64,000 nt of DNA from Deltaproteobacteria bacterium (GTDB taxonomy: Bacteria > UBA10199 > JACPAL01 > JAHFST01): assembly GCA_023265625.1 (NCBI GenBank), contig JAHFST010000001.1, positions 285,265-349,264 of the forward strand. The letters are read 5' to 3'. The position numbers and the translations under genes are program-made. Shown here piece by piece: positions 23,185-31,864 of this stretch (positions are counted from its first letter, which is position 1; each line of letters begins with the position of its first letter). The notes under the pieces are model-generated. The model was not told where the DNA came from. It ran no database searches and saw only the letters and a list, made by a program, of their open reading frames with translations.

Positions 23185-24491
23185 CGCGGCTCAGGATGAC
23201 AGCCCTTTTACTCATGCTTTTTCTCCCAACCCTGGCTTGGTCGGCTGGTCCCATCTTGGTCGATACCGATGGGACAGGGCTGCCCATCTTTTGGGAAGGT
23301 CGTGTGGTCCATTACAATGCGGAGTCCGGGGCCGATTCCGGCCTGGGGCGGTTTACGAATGCCGAGGCCGTTCAACTGATCCGTGACTTGCTGGCCCAAT
23401 GGCAGGAAGTGACCATCAACGGTCGGGCGACGGTCAGCTTTGAGGTCTCGGAAGGAAGTGGTTTGGGAAATGTCGATGAAAATAATATAAATAACTTTTT
23501 TTCCTACTGTCCGCCGGATCAAAATTGTCCAGGTGAGGATGCCCCGTTTGTTATTGGGAGTGCTCGTACCGGCCAGAGTCCAATTATTTTTGATAGTGAT
23601 GGGTCGATTACCGACCTCATTGAAGGCAATGGGGCGAAGGACAGTATCTTAGGTTTCGCCGGTCCGAGGGTGGTTGAGTCCGTTGACGGGCAGATGGTTA
23701 TTACCGAAGGACAGGCGGTACTCAATGGCTACTTTATCGATTGCGCGGAAGGGGCGAGTGCTACGGATCCTTGCCAAGATACGGAAGTTTCCTTGGCGGA
23801 ATACGAAGGGGTTATTTTTCATGAAATGGGACATTTTATTGGCCTCGATCACACCCAGGTGAACTTAGCTTCAGCGCTCAAATCGCTCAATGGGGATGAT
23901 TCTGAAGTGGATGCCATCCCGACGATGTTTCCCCTGTTTGTGGATGGGGTGGCGCAAGGGACGCCTCATTATGATGACAAGGTGGCGGTCTCAACCCTCT
24001 ATCCTGCGGTTGTTTACAGCTCACAATTTTGCACCTTGTCCGGGACGGTTTACGAAGCTGATGGGAGTACCGAGCTGCAAGGGGTCAACGTGGTGGCGGC
24101 CCGCAGCGATAATACCCTGGAGGAAGCCACCAGTTTTGTCTCAGGTTCTTATTACACCGGAACTGTCGGGGCTTGTGGTCACTTGGTGGGAGATTTTTCC
24201 ATTGGCGGTTTGATCCCGGGGGCCTCGTATCAGTTGAGCATTGAACGACTCAGCCAGGCCTTTACCGGCGGTTCCAGCATCGAGCCCTGTGACCCTCCAT
24301 TGACTGGGTTTACGGCCAAGACTTTGGACGGTCTCTTTTCCTGTAGTAGCGCTGGGACAACCATTACTGCCGGGACGGTTGCAACGACCGAGATTGTGAC
24401 CAGTAAAACGTCCACAACCTCAACTACCACCGGTTCCGCCGGGGGCGGGAGTTCTTCCTCTTCTGCTCGCGGCTGTAGTTTGATTCCTTAG
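23181..24491 (+). CDS. secreted matrixin-like metalloprotease, copy 1
   Basis: 436 residues. A signal peptide (MTRLRMTALLLMLFLPTLAW) is followed by a catalytic domain with HEMGHFIGLDH at residues 214-224, the HExGHxxGxxH zinc motif of metzincins, and a later MFP turn that may be the Met-turn. A C-terminal beta domain (TLSGTVYEADGSTELQGVNVVA) looks like a carboxypeptidase regulatory-type fold. The last 40 residues are a Ser/Thr/Gly linker ending RGCSLIP. The copy at 34986-36350 ends GGCSLIPGF. The conserved cysteine after a low-complexity linker suggests a C-terminal sorting or anchoring tag that I cannot name. Confidence 0.85.
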   Translation: MTRLRMTALLLMLFLPTLAWSAGPILVDTDGTGLPIFWEGRVVHYNAESGADSGLGRFTNAEAVQLIRDLLAQWQEVTINGRATVSFEVSEGSGLGNVDENNINNFFSYCPPDQNCPGEDAPFVIGSARTGQSPIIFDSDGSITDLIEGNGAKDSILGFAGPRVVESVDGQMVITEGQAVLNGYFIDCAEGASATDPCQDTEVSLAEYEGVIFHEMGHFIGLDHTQVNLASALKSLNGDDSEVDAIPTMFPLFVDGVAQGTPHYDDKVAVSTLYPAVVYSSQFCTLSGTVYEADGSTELQGVNVVAARSDNTLEEATSFVSGSYYTGTVGACGHLVGDFSIGGLIPGASYQLSIERLSQAFTGGSSIEPCDPPLTGFTAKTLDGLFSCSSAGTTITAGTVATTEIVTSKTSTTSTTTGSAGGGSSSSSARGCSLIP

Positions 24492-24528
24492 TTGTGTTTC
24501 TCCACAAACTTGGCCATATTACCCGCCT

Positions 24529-26919
24529 ATGGCGAAGGCGGATTCGGGTAAACGGGCAGCAGAGACCGGTCGGTCTCGGCGTATTGTCAAAGAAATTTAC
24601 GGGATCTTTTTTCTGATGGCGGGGGTGTTTCTGACCCTTTGCCTGATTTCCTTTAGTTCCCGCGATCCTTCTTTCACCTCCTCGGCCACGAATGCGCACG
24701 TCCATAATTTGGGCGGGGTGGTGGGTTCCTATTTGGCCGACCTCTTTTTCAACCTGTTGGGGTACGCGGCCTATCTTGTTCCCCTGTCATTGGCTGGGAT
24801 TGCCTTGCTGCATCTGTCCGGGCGGCATGTGCACATCCCTGCGCTCAAAATATTTTCTTATCTGCTCCTGATTTTATTGGCGGCCGTGGGTGGGCATGTC
24901 TATCGGCACGAAGAGATGTTTGGGGGGCGACTCCTGGACGCTGGTGGTTTGGTGGGATGGTGGTTGGGTGGATTGCTGAATCGTTTTTTTGGCCAGATTG
25001 GCACGACCCTCCTGCTGGTCTCTGGAGGTTTTTTGGTGGCTATTTCGATCACGCAACTGTCATTGATTGCGGTACTCGCCGGATTACGACGTTGGGGCCT
25101 CGTGGCCTTGCGGCAGTTACAATCGCTCGTGATTTTATCGGGCGGCCGTTTGCGCACGGAATGGGATCGCTTGCAAGACCGTTTGAATGGTTGGTGGCGT
25201 GATCATCAGCGGGCCAAACGCAAGGTAAAGATCAACGCCCCTCCCAAAGTCGTGACGGCCCCGCCGGTGGTTTCATCTCCCAAGGTAATTCCCCTCAAGC
25301 CGCTGCGTGTGGTCGCGAAGCCGGTGGCAGAGCCAGTCAAGGAGCAGGGTGATGAGGTGGTTCGTTCCGAACTCGACCCGGCCCTGGCGGCGGAGTCTCG
25401 TGATATCACGCTTTCCGGCGATGGGCCCAAGATCCTGCCACGGGTTGACCTCAAAGAGGGGAAGGCCAAGCTACAGTTAGAGATGGCAGTGGCGACACGG
25501 GCGACTTACCAGTTGCCGCAACTCTCCCTCCTCGATGCAGATTTACAGGGAGAAGTGGCCAAGATTGACGAGGAAGGGCTGCGGATGAATTCCCGCCTCT
25601 TGGAGCAGAAGCTGCTCGACTACGGGGTGGCGGGAAACATCACGGAGATTCACCCGGGGCCCATCATTACCATGTATGAGTTTGTCCCGGCCCCCGGGGT
25701 CAAGGTCAACAAGGTGGTGAATCTAGAGGATGATCTCTCCATGATCATGGGAGGGAAGAGTGTGCGGATCATCGCCCCCATCCCGGGCAAGGCGGCGGTG
25801 GGGATTGAAATTCCCAACAATCATCGCGAGACCGTTTGGCTCAAGGATGCGGTTGGTCATGCCAAATTCCAAAAGACGGAGTCGCGCCTGACCCTCGCCT
25901 TGGGGAAGGACACGGAAGGCATCCCGTTTGTGGCGGATTTGGCGAAAATGCCCCATCTGCTGATGGCGGGTGCCACGGGGGTGGGCAAGAGCGTGGCCCT
26001 GAACTCGATGGTGGTTTCTTTTCTCTACAAGGGGACTCCGGACGAGGTCCGCTTGATCATGATTGATCTGAAGATGTTGGAATTATCCATTTATGAGGGC
26101 ATCCCCCATTTGTTGCTCCCCGTGGTGACGAATGCGAAGCGTGCCTCCCAGGCCCTGCGCTGGGCCGTATCGGAAATGGAACGGCGTTATGAGTTGTTGT
26201 CGCACAAGTCGGCACGGCACATTGCGGGCTATAACAAGTTGGTGAGTGCCGAGGAACGATTGCCGCTCATTGTGGTATTCATAGATGAACTAGCCGACCT
26301 CATGATGACGGCCTCGCGCGATGTCGAGGTCTCGATCACCCGTCTGGCCCAGATGGCCCGGGCGGCGGGGATCCATCTCATCTTGGCGACGCAACGTCCC
26401 TCGGTTGATGTCTTGACCGGCCTGATCAAGGCCAATTTTCCGGCCCGGATCTCGTTTAAGGTGACGTCCAAGCATGATTCCCGCACGATCATCGACATGG
26501 TGGGGGCGGAGCATCTCCTCGGTTCGGGCGATATGTTATTTATGTCCGGCGGGGCGTCGACCTTGCAACGTATCCACGGGGCCTATGTATCCGAGACCGA
26601 GATTTTGCGCATTGTCGAACATTGGAAGAAACAAGGGGATCCTAAATATCTGGATGAGTCGGTGCTCAAGCCCCTGGAAGATGAAAAAGAAGGCGGGGAA
26701 GATGGGGAAGAAATTGCCGATGATCTGTACGATCAAGCCATCGCGATTGTTTCGGAAACCCGCCAGGCCTCCATTTCTATGATCCAGCGCCGTTTGCGGA
26801 TTGGTTATAATCGTGCGGCCCGGATGATTGAGAAGATGGAGAAGGAAGGCGTGGTGGGCCCGGCGGATGGGGCGCGCCCTCGCGAGGTTTATGTGAATAA
26901 TTTACGGAGTGAGGGATGA
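24529..26919 (+). CDS. ftsK: FtsK/SpoIIIE DNA translocase
   Basis: 796 residues. The N-terminus has about four membrane helices (from GIFFLMAGVFLTLCLISF to LLLVSGGFLVAISI), then a charged linker, the FtsK beta-core, the motor with Walker A GATGVGKS and Walker B VVFIDELADLMM, and a C-terminal winged-helix gamma domain (YDQAIAIVSETRQASISMIQRRLRIGYNRAARMIEKME). It anchors at the septum and pumps chromosome ends toward the dif site during division. The linker is short compared with E. coli. It is the first gene of an operon with lolA, comF, suhB and a TPR gene, overlapping lolA by ATGA. Confidence 0.95.
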   Translation: MAKADSGKRAAETGRSRRIVKEIYGIFFLMAGVFLTLCLISFSSRDPSFTSSATNAHVHNLGGVVGSYLADLFFNLLGYAAYLVPLSLAGIALLHLSGRHVHIPALKIFSYLLLILLAAVGGHVYRHEEMFGGRLLDAGGLVGWWLGGLLNRFFGQIGTTLLLVSGGFLVAISITQLSLIAVLAGLRRWGLVALRQLQSLVILSGGRLRTEWDRLQDRLNGWWRDHQRAKRKVKINAPPKVVTAPPVVSSPKVIPLKPLRVVAKPVAEPVKEQGDEVVRSELDPALAAESRDITLSGDGPKILPRVDLKEGKAKLQLEMAVATRATYQLPQLSLLDADLQGEVAKIDEEGLRMNSRLLEQKLLDYGVAGNITEIHPGPIITMYEFVPAPGVKVNKVVNLEDDLSMIMGGKSVRIIAPIPGKAAVGIEIPNNHRETVWLKDAVGHAKFQKTESRLTLALGKDTEGIPFVADLAKMPHLLMAGATGVGKSVALNSMVVSFLYKGTPDEVRLIMIDLKMLELSIYEGIPHLLLPVVTNAKRASQALRWAVSEMERRYELLSHKSARHIAGYNKLVSAEERLPLIVVFIDELADLMMTASRDVEVSITRLAQMARAAGIHLILATQRPSVDVLTGLIKANFPARISFKVTSKHDSRTIIDMVGAEHLLGSGDMLFMSGGASTLQRIHGAYVSETEILRIVEHWKKQGDPKYLDESVLKPLEDEKEGGEDGEEIADDLYDQAIAIVSETRQASISMIQRRLRIGYNRAARMIEKMEKEGVVGPADGARPREVYVNNLRSEG

Positions 26920-27548
26920 TCCGGATTTTTCTGCTTTTGATTATGCTGCTACCAGCAGCAGCCCATGCCTCCGACCTCGTGGCCCGCGTCCAAGGCGTTT
27001 ACCAGAAAAATTCGAAGTTTCAGGCCGACTTTGTCCAGAAGACGCACATCGCCTTGCTCGAAAAAGATATTGAGGAACCAGGGAACATGATTTTTTCCAA
27101 GCCGGGGAATTTCATGATTCACTATCGCGGCAAGCAGGAACGGAAATACATTTGCAATGGAGCGACCCTGTGGATTTATCACCCCAAGGAGCAGGAGGCG
27201 GAGGTCTATCCCGACATCCAAAATTTATTGACCCATGAGGCCCTGGCCTTCTTGGGCGGGTTGGGACAAATGACCAAGGAGTTCCAGGTGCGCGTGGAGG
27301 CCGGCGGTTGGTTGTCCTTGGTACCGCGGAACAAGAGCTCTCCTTTTATGAAGATTCGCTTGCGGGCCGATCCCGTCTCGTATTTTGCCCAGGAGATTGT
27401 ACTCTACCCGCGTGCCGGCAACGAAAGTCACTATCAATTCTCGGACATCCGCACCAATCCTGAGCTGGGCTTCCAGTTTAATTTTGTGCCCCCTGCGGGT
27501 GTTGCCGTCTCCCATCCCAGTGGGGGACTGAACGGATCTACTCCATGA
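26916..27548 (+). CDS. lolA: outer-membrane lipoprotein carrier protein
   Basis: 210 residues with a signal peptide (MIRIFLLLIMLLPAAAHA). The mature protein starts with the LolA pattern: VQGVYQKNSKFQADFVQKTH, then GNMIFSKPGNFMIHYR and ATLWIYHPKEQEAEVY. LolA shuttles lipoproteins from LolCDE to the outer membrane through the periplasm, so this cell has an outer membrane. The order ftsK-lolA is common in Gram-negative bacteria and supports the call. It overlaps both neighbours by 4 bases. Confidence 0.92.
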   Translation: MIRIFLLLIMLLPAAAHASDLVARVQGVYQKNSKFQADFVQKTHIALLEKDIEEPGNMIFSKPGNFMIHYRGKQERKYICNGATLWIYHPKEQEAEVYPDIQNLLTHEALAFLGGLGQMTKEFQVRVEAGGWLSLVPRNKSSPFMKIRLRADPVSYFAQEIVLYPRAGNESHYQFSDIRTNPELGFQFNFVPPAGVAVSHPSGGLNGSTP

Positions 27549-28234
27549 TGAAGCCGCTCTTGCGGGTTATTTTCCCGGAACGTTGCCTGGCCTGTGAGAC
27601 CAGGATCGAGTCCGGTGATCCTTTGTGCGTCCGTTGTCATGCCGTGTTTCCTTGGTTGCCCGAGGCGCATTGTGAACGTTGCGCCGCACCCTTTGCGGCC
27701 CCCCAAGGGGGCTGTCATCTGTGTGCGACCTGTCTCCAGGGGAGTTACGCCTTAGGCAAGGTCTGGGCCTTGGGGGTTTATCGTGGTGTGTTGCATGACC
27801 TGATCATACGGCTGAAGTATCGTCATCAGGAATGGCTAGCCTCCCCGTTAGCGGACCAGATGTTTCATGGTTGGTCAGGCGAGGGGTATGACCTGGTCTT
27901 GCCGGTGCCGCTGCATCGGCGTCGGTTGCGGCAACGCGGGTTCAATCAAGCGGCCTGGTTGGCGCGTGACTTGGCCCGTCATGCCCATTTGCAGTATGAT
28001 CCGCTGAGGTTGCGCAAGCATCGTGAGACCGTGTCCCAGACAGAGTTGGGGCGGGAAGCCAGGATTAAAAATAACGCGACTAGTTTTTCCGTGACGGGTG
28101 ATGTGGCCGGGTTGACCATTTTGCTGGTGGATGATGTCTACACCACCGGGGCCACTTTGGAATCATGCGCCCGGGTGTTGCAAAAAGCCGGGGCCAAGGA
28201 GGTAGATGCCTATGTTGTCGCGCGCGCTGCTTAA
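27545..28234 (+). CDS. comF: ComF-family phosphoribosyltransferase-like protein
   Basis: 229 residues. Cysteine pairs at the N-terminus (RCLACETRIESGDPLCVRCH; HCERCAAPFAAPQGGCHLCATC) fit the zinc-binding region of ComF. The phosphoribosyltransferase fold follows with PVPLHRRRLRQRGFNQAAWLAR and the PRPP loop ILLVDDVYTTGATL. Family members are linked to DNA uptake and recombination, but many genomes carry them without known competence. The start overlaps the lolA stop (ATGA), and the tail overlaps suhB. Confidence 0.9.
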   Translation: MMKPLLRVIFPERCLACETRIESGDPLCVRCHAVFPWLPEAHCERCAAPFAAPQGGCHLCATCLQGSYALGKVWALGVYRGVLHDLIIRLKYRHQEWLASPLADQMFHGWSGEGYDLVLPVPLHRRRLRQRGFNQAAWLARDLARHAHLQYDPLRLRKHRETVSQTELGREARIKNNATSFSVTGDVAGLTILLVDDVYTTGATLESCARVLQKAGAKEVDAYVVARAA

Positions 28235-29015
28235 AAAAATGTTACAGGTGGCCACTCGGGCGGCTCAGGAGTCCGGGCGGATTCAACGACGTTACTATGG
28301 AAAGATTCGCCACCTGCGATTTAAAGGCGAGATTGATCCCGTCACCGAGGTGGATCTGAAGTGTGAAGAGGCCATCGTCAAGACCATCAAACGGGCCTTT
28401 CCCGGCCATAGCTTCTTGACCGAGGAGGGGAGTGTGGTGGCCAAAACGTCTCCCGTGGGTTCGGAGTTTCGTTGGGTCATCGATCCGCTCGACGGGACGG
28501 CGAATTACATCCATGGGTATCCGCTTTTTTGCACGTCGATCGGGTTGGAGTATCGTGGGGAATTGGTGCTGGGTGCGGTCTACGAGCCCAATATGGACCA
28601 GATGTTTTTTGCGGCGAAGGGGTTGGGGGCATATCGCAATAAAAAAAGGATCCATGTCTCGCCCATTGACACCCTGAAAAAAGCCCTGCTGTGCACCGGG
28701 TTTGCCTATAACGTCAATCAGGTCGAAAAAAACAACATCCGTAATTTTGGCAATTTTATCAAGGCGGCCCAGGCCGTGCGGCGTGATGGGGTGGCCGCGA
28801 TGGATCTCTGCTACGTGGCGTGGGGCCGTTATGAGGGTTTTTGGGAGTTGGAACTGTGGCCCTGGGATGTGGCGGCCGGGATGGTGATTATTCAAGAGGC
28901 CGGGGGAAGATTGTCGCGGTTCGATGGGAGTGCTGTGACGATGCAAGACAAACAAATTGTCGCCTCCAATGGCCTTTTGCATCAGGATATGGTAAAAATC
29001 CTTCAACATGGCTGA
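28206..29015 (+). CDS. suhB: inositol monophosphatase family protein
   Basis: 269 residues from ATG 28206; ATG 28212 or 28239 would remove most of the overlap with comF. Metal-binding motifs are EEG in FLTEEGSVV, DPLDGTANYIHGYP and ELWPWDVAAGMVIIQEAGG, in the order known for IMPase/SuhB. The enzyme hydrolyses inositol-1-phosphate or related sugar phosphates; SuhB of enterobacteria also joins ribosomal RNA antitermination complexes. Which role applies here cannot be told from the sequence. Confidence 0.9.
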   Translation: MPMLSRALLKKMLQVATRAAQESGRIQRRYYGKIRHLRFKGEIDPVTEVDLKCEEAIVKTIKRAFPGHSFLTEEGSVVAKTSPVGSEFRWVIDPLDGTANYIHGYPLFCTSIGLEYRGELVLGAVYEPNMDQMFFAAKGLGAYRNKKRIHVSPIDTLKKALLCTGFAYNVNQVEKNNIRNFGNFIKAAQAVRRDGVAAMDLCYVAWGRYEGFWELELWPWDVAAGMVIIQEAGGRLSRFDGSAVTMQDKQIVASNGLLHQDMVKILQHG

Positions 29016-29646
29016 ATCTTCCGTCCAACAAGAAATCTACGTGGCCTTTGAGCAGATGAAACAGAAGAATTTTTCTGGGGCCGAGACAACGCTGCGCCAG
29101 GCCTTGGAAAAAAATCCGGAAGTGTCTCATCCCGCCCAGGCAGGGCTCCTTTTGTCCACCATGGGGGTGCTCTACAAGTTGAAAGACGAACCCAAAGAGG
29201 CCTGGCGTTGTTATGAAAAGGCGGAAAAGTTGATGCCGGATGATCCCTCCTTGAAACTGATCATGGCCAAATTTTTGATTGATAAGTTCGCGCAGTATGA
29301 TGCCGCCATTAAAAAATTAGAAAAAGTGCTTAAACTGGCCAAGGGGAGTCCTTCTTTTGAACATCAGGCCCATGCCACTATCGGTTTGGCCTATCTAAAA
29401 AAGGGAAATAAAAAAGACGCCATCCGGATGTTGGAAAAGGCCATGGAGGCGGATTTTGTCGGGATTGTCTCGGCGCAAAACATCAATTTTGACCTCCTCG
29501 AGGCCTTTTTGGCCCGCAACTTGGAGCGAGATCGATGCCAGGTCTACCTCCAAAAAGCCCTGCGCTTGGCGGAGTCGCGCAAGGAACACAAACAGGCCGC
29601 TTTTCTCACTAAATTACTCGATAGCTTTGAAATTACCGCACAGTAA
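29008..29646 (+). CDS. TPR-repeat protein
   Basis: 212 residues, soluble, no signal peptide. Helical repeats of about 34 residues with TPR spacing are visible (FSGAETTLRQALEKNPE; GVLYKLKDEPKEAWRCYEKAEKLMPDD; YDAAIKKLEKVLKLA; GLAYLKKGNKKDAIRMLEKAMEAD). TPR proteins mediate protein contacts. It overlaps suhB by 8 bases and closes the ftsK operon. Confidence 0.85.
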   Translation: MAESSVQQEIYVAFEQMKQKNFSGAETTLRQALEKNPEVSHPAQAGLLLSTMGVLYKLKDEPKEAWRCYEKAEKLMPDDPSLKLIMAKFLIDKFAQYDAAIKKLEKVLKLAKGSPSFEHQAHATIGLAYLKKGNKKDAIRMLEKAMEADFVGIVSAQNINFDLLEAFLARNLERDRCQVYLQKALRLAESRKEHKQAAFLTKLLDSFEITAQ

Positions 29647-29679
29647 GCAACTTGTTTGTCGAGTTGCCGAAATGGGACC

Positions 29680-30936
29680 ATGATTGCTTTCTCCATATCA
29701 GGGGCTGTGGGAACACTGGCGTCTCTTGTCCAGGAAATCTCCCGACAATTCGATCGGGGGGGGAGGCCTGAGTCGTTGGAGCCAATGGTGGAAAAGGCTG
29801 TGACGCAGGCGCGCCGTCTCAACCAGGTAAAGCTCCTTCCCAAGGATCTGCCTCCTTTGGACGCCATTGAGGCGGAACTCTCGTACCGTGACACCTTCGC
29901 CGACGGTTTGAAAGATCTCCGATTGGTTGTCGCAAGGTTTCGCAATGCCGACGGATCGGGATTCACGGCCCCGCGAGGCATGGATATCGTTGGGAGTCAA
30001 GCGCGGGAAGGCTTTGGGGCCAGGCAATGGAAATGGCTCGGTCAGAACGGTTGTTCCGAGTCTCTGCTGGCCCACGTTTCTTCGCAGGGGGTGAAGGATC
30101 ATTTTGTGCCTTACTGGACGGGGCGGATTGGTGGGGTGGTTCGGGACCGTCTTGCGGCGCTAGGGCTTTCTGAGGTGTCCTCTCCACGGATGCGTCCGCG
30201 CCTGATCCCACTCCAAGCTCGTTTTGATCCTAGGAGTGGAATTTTGCGACAAGTGACCTCTCTCGAGGATGATGCCAGTCTTCCGCGTGGTATGGCGGTG
30301 GCGCGATTTTTTTACAGCACTCAATTGGGGAAGATCCTGATGGAGGACCGATTGCCGGATCCGGACAACCCCGAGTCTTTTGCGGCGACTTTGAGGCAGT
30401 TGCGCGGTGAAGCCGGGTTGAGTCGGGAGGAGTTGTCGGCGCTTTTGAGCGAGGCGGTGCAAGGAGTGTCTAGTCAGGAATTGGAAGAGTGGGAAGAGGG
30501 GATGTATGTTCCGTGGCGAGGCATTCCGTGGGTGGCGGCGGCGTTGAGTTGTCAATTGGGACGGAGTGTCCTGGAGTCGTTGGATGAGGCTCGGAGTCAT
30601 GAATGGATTTCAGGTGAAACCTCTCGGATTCATTTGACGGGACTGATGGAGGCGGCCGGGCTTAACGTCCCTCAGCTTTCCTTGAAGGCCAAGGTTCATG
30701 GCGGGGTTCTTCGCGATTGGTGGGAGGGACACAGTTTTCCCAACATCATGGTCCGGACTCGGATTGTTTGGATCCTGGCGGCGCAATTGAGACGGGCCCC
30801 CGACCAGGTTTGGCGGGAATTGCACCAATCAGATCCATGTCCTCCCTTGTTGCAACTGGCCCAGGGGGTTGAAGTGCCGCTTGCCCCTTGTCTCATGCAG
30901 CTTATCAACGAACTTCATGATCAAAAGTTGCGATAA
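29680..30936 (+). CDS. unknown protein with two XRE-like repeats
   Basis: 418 residues from ATG 29680, with GGGA upstream. The first 230 residues are not recognisable. The C-terminal half has two segments with XRE-type helix-turn-helix spacing: FAATLRQLRGEAGLSREELSALLSEAVQGVSSQELEEWEEGMYVPW and IHLTGLMEAAGLNVPQLSLKAKVHGGVLRDWWEGHSFPN, each followed by a hydrophobic helix. This suggests a DNA-binding or protein-binding regulator, but no family is assigned. Alanine- and arginine-rich like the 820-aa protein at 5091, though I see no clear homology between them. Confidence 0.65.
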   Translation: MIAFSISGAVGTLASLVQEISRQFDRGGRPESLEPMVEKAVTQARRLNQVKLLPKDLPPLDAIEAELSYRDTFADGLKDLRLVVARFRNADGSGFTAPRGMDIVGSQAREGFGARQWKWLGQNGCSESLLAHVSSQGVKDHFVPYWTGRIGGVVRDRLAALGLSEVSSPRMRPRLIPLQARFDPRSGILRQVTSLEDDASLPRGMAVARFFYSTQLGKILMEDRLPDPDNPESFAATLRQLRGEAGLSREELSALLSEAVQGVSSQELEEWEEGMYVPWRGIPWVAAALSCQLGRSVLESLDEARSHEWISGETSRIHLTGLMEAAGLNVPQLSLKAKVHGGVLRDWWEGHSFPNIMVRTRIVWILAAQLRRAPDQVWRELHQSDPCPPLLQLAQGVEVPLAPCLMQLINELHDQKLR

Positions 30937-30993
30937 TCCCTTGGACTTTGCCCCAAGCGGGTGCTACCGTCCGCCGCAAAACAAGGAGAGTTT

Positions 30994-31236
30994 ATGTCCA
31001 AAGGAGAACAGGCCCTCAATTTTCTCATGTCGCTCAATCAAAAGGACGAGAGCGGTTATGCCTCGATGATCAAGGATGATATCGGGCCTGAGTTGATTAT
31101 GGTGTTTGAAAAATATTGCAAAGGTATCGCCCCCGAGGCCGATGTGACGATCGTGAATACCCTCGTTCACCTGATGATTACCGGATACTTAGTCAAGAAT
31201 AACGAAGCGGGTGCCGCCCCTAAAATTATAATCTAG
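30994..31236 (+). CDS. small unknown cytosolic protein
   Basis: 80 residues from ATG 30994, preceded by AAGGAGAG at good distance. Sequence: SKGEQALNFLMSLNQKDES followed by an amphipathic stretch and ITGYLVKNNEAGAAPKIII. No signal peptide or known domain. It is transcribed alone after the 418-aa gene and its stop overlaps the convergent beta-barrel gene by 11 bases. Confidence 0.6.
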   Translation: MSKGEQALNFLMSLNQKDESGYASMIKDDIGPELIMVFEKYCKGIAPEADVTIVNTLVHLMITGYLVKNNEAGAAPKIII

Positions 31237-31864
31237 GCGGGAGGCGAAAGACGGGGCCTACCAGGGCGGTAAAATCACTTTCGAAGTTGCTGCCGTTCGG
31301 ATTTTGGATGGAGAGGAAGTAGTTTCGGACTTCCACCTTGATGGCGAACCATTGATGTTTCCCATAAATCTTCATGCCACCGCCAATAAAGCCCGCGCCG
31401 CGGTTGCTGTTGTTGATCTGTAAGATGCCGCCGCCGATCAGGCTGTAGAGATCGATCTCCACCACGCCCTTTTTACTCCGATAGGCCCCCGGTTTTGAGA
31501 TGGCTAATGCCCCATCGTAGAGCCAGATATTTTTGTTGGTAAAACTACTTCCTAGCAGGCTGCTGCCGTCGACAACAGCGGGACTGTAACCAAAATCGGC
31601 GAGGAATGACAGGGCCGGAGTCAAATTCACGGCCATATTTAAGCCGGTGATGAAGCTGTGGCCTAGCTTGTCTCCGACATAATCCCCGATGAATGGGTTG
31701 AGCTCGAAACGGTAGCCCTCGGTTTGGCGCTGATCAAAATCGAGGGCTTCGGGAATGACGGGTTCTTCAGCTTGTTGAGGGGCTTTTGGTGATTGGGCTC
31801 TCAACGGGAGTGGATGAAAGATCAGTGCGATGCATAACCATGTTAATAATTGTTTTATCCTCAT
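31226..31864 (-). CDS. outer-membrane beta-barrel protein
   Basis: 212 residues with a signal peptide (MRIKQLLTWLCIALIFHPLP, cleavage after RAQ). The mature part alternates hydrophobic and polar residues in strands (YRFELNPFIGDYVGDKLGHSFITGLNMAVNLTPALSFLADFGYSP; EVRNYFLS), ending FTALVGPVFRLPPRL. This matches the outer-membrane beta-barrel domain often seen in myxobacteria and related groups. It overlaps the aminotransferase gene upstream by ATGA. Function unknown, probably structural or a small porin-like protein. Confidence 0.75.
   Translation of the reverse strand: MRIKQLLTWLCIALIFHPLPLRAQSPKAPQQAEEPVIPEALDFDQRQTEGYRFELNPFIGDYVGDKLGHSFITGLNMAVNLTPALSFLADFGYSPAVVDGSSLLGSSFTNKNIWLYDGALAISKPGAYRSKKGVVEIDLYSLIGGGILQINNSNRGAGFIGGGMKIYGKHQWFAIKVEVRNYFLSIQNPNGSNFESDFTALVGPVFRLPPRL

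Noticed and set aside
5091-30936. Homology between the 820-aa protein (5091) and the 418-aa protein (29680)
   Set aside because: Composition is similar but I could not find matching conserved blocks.
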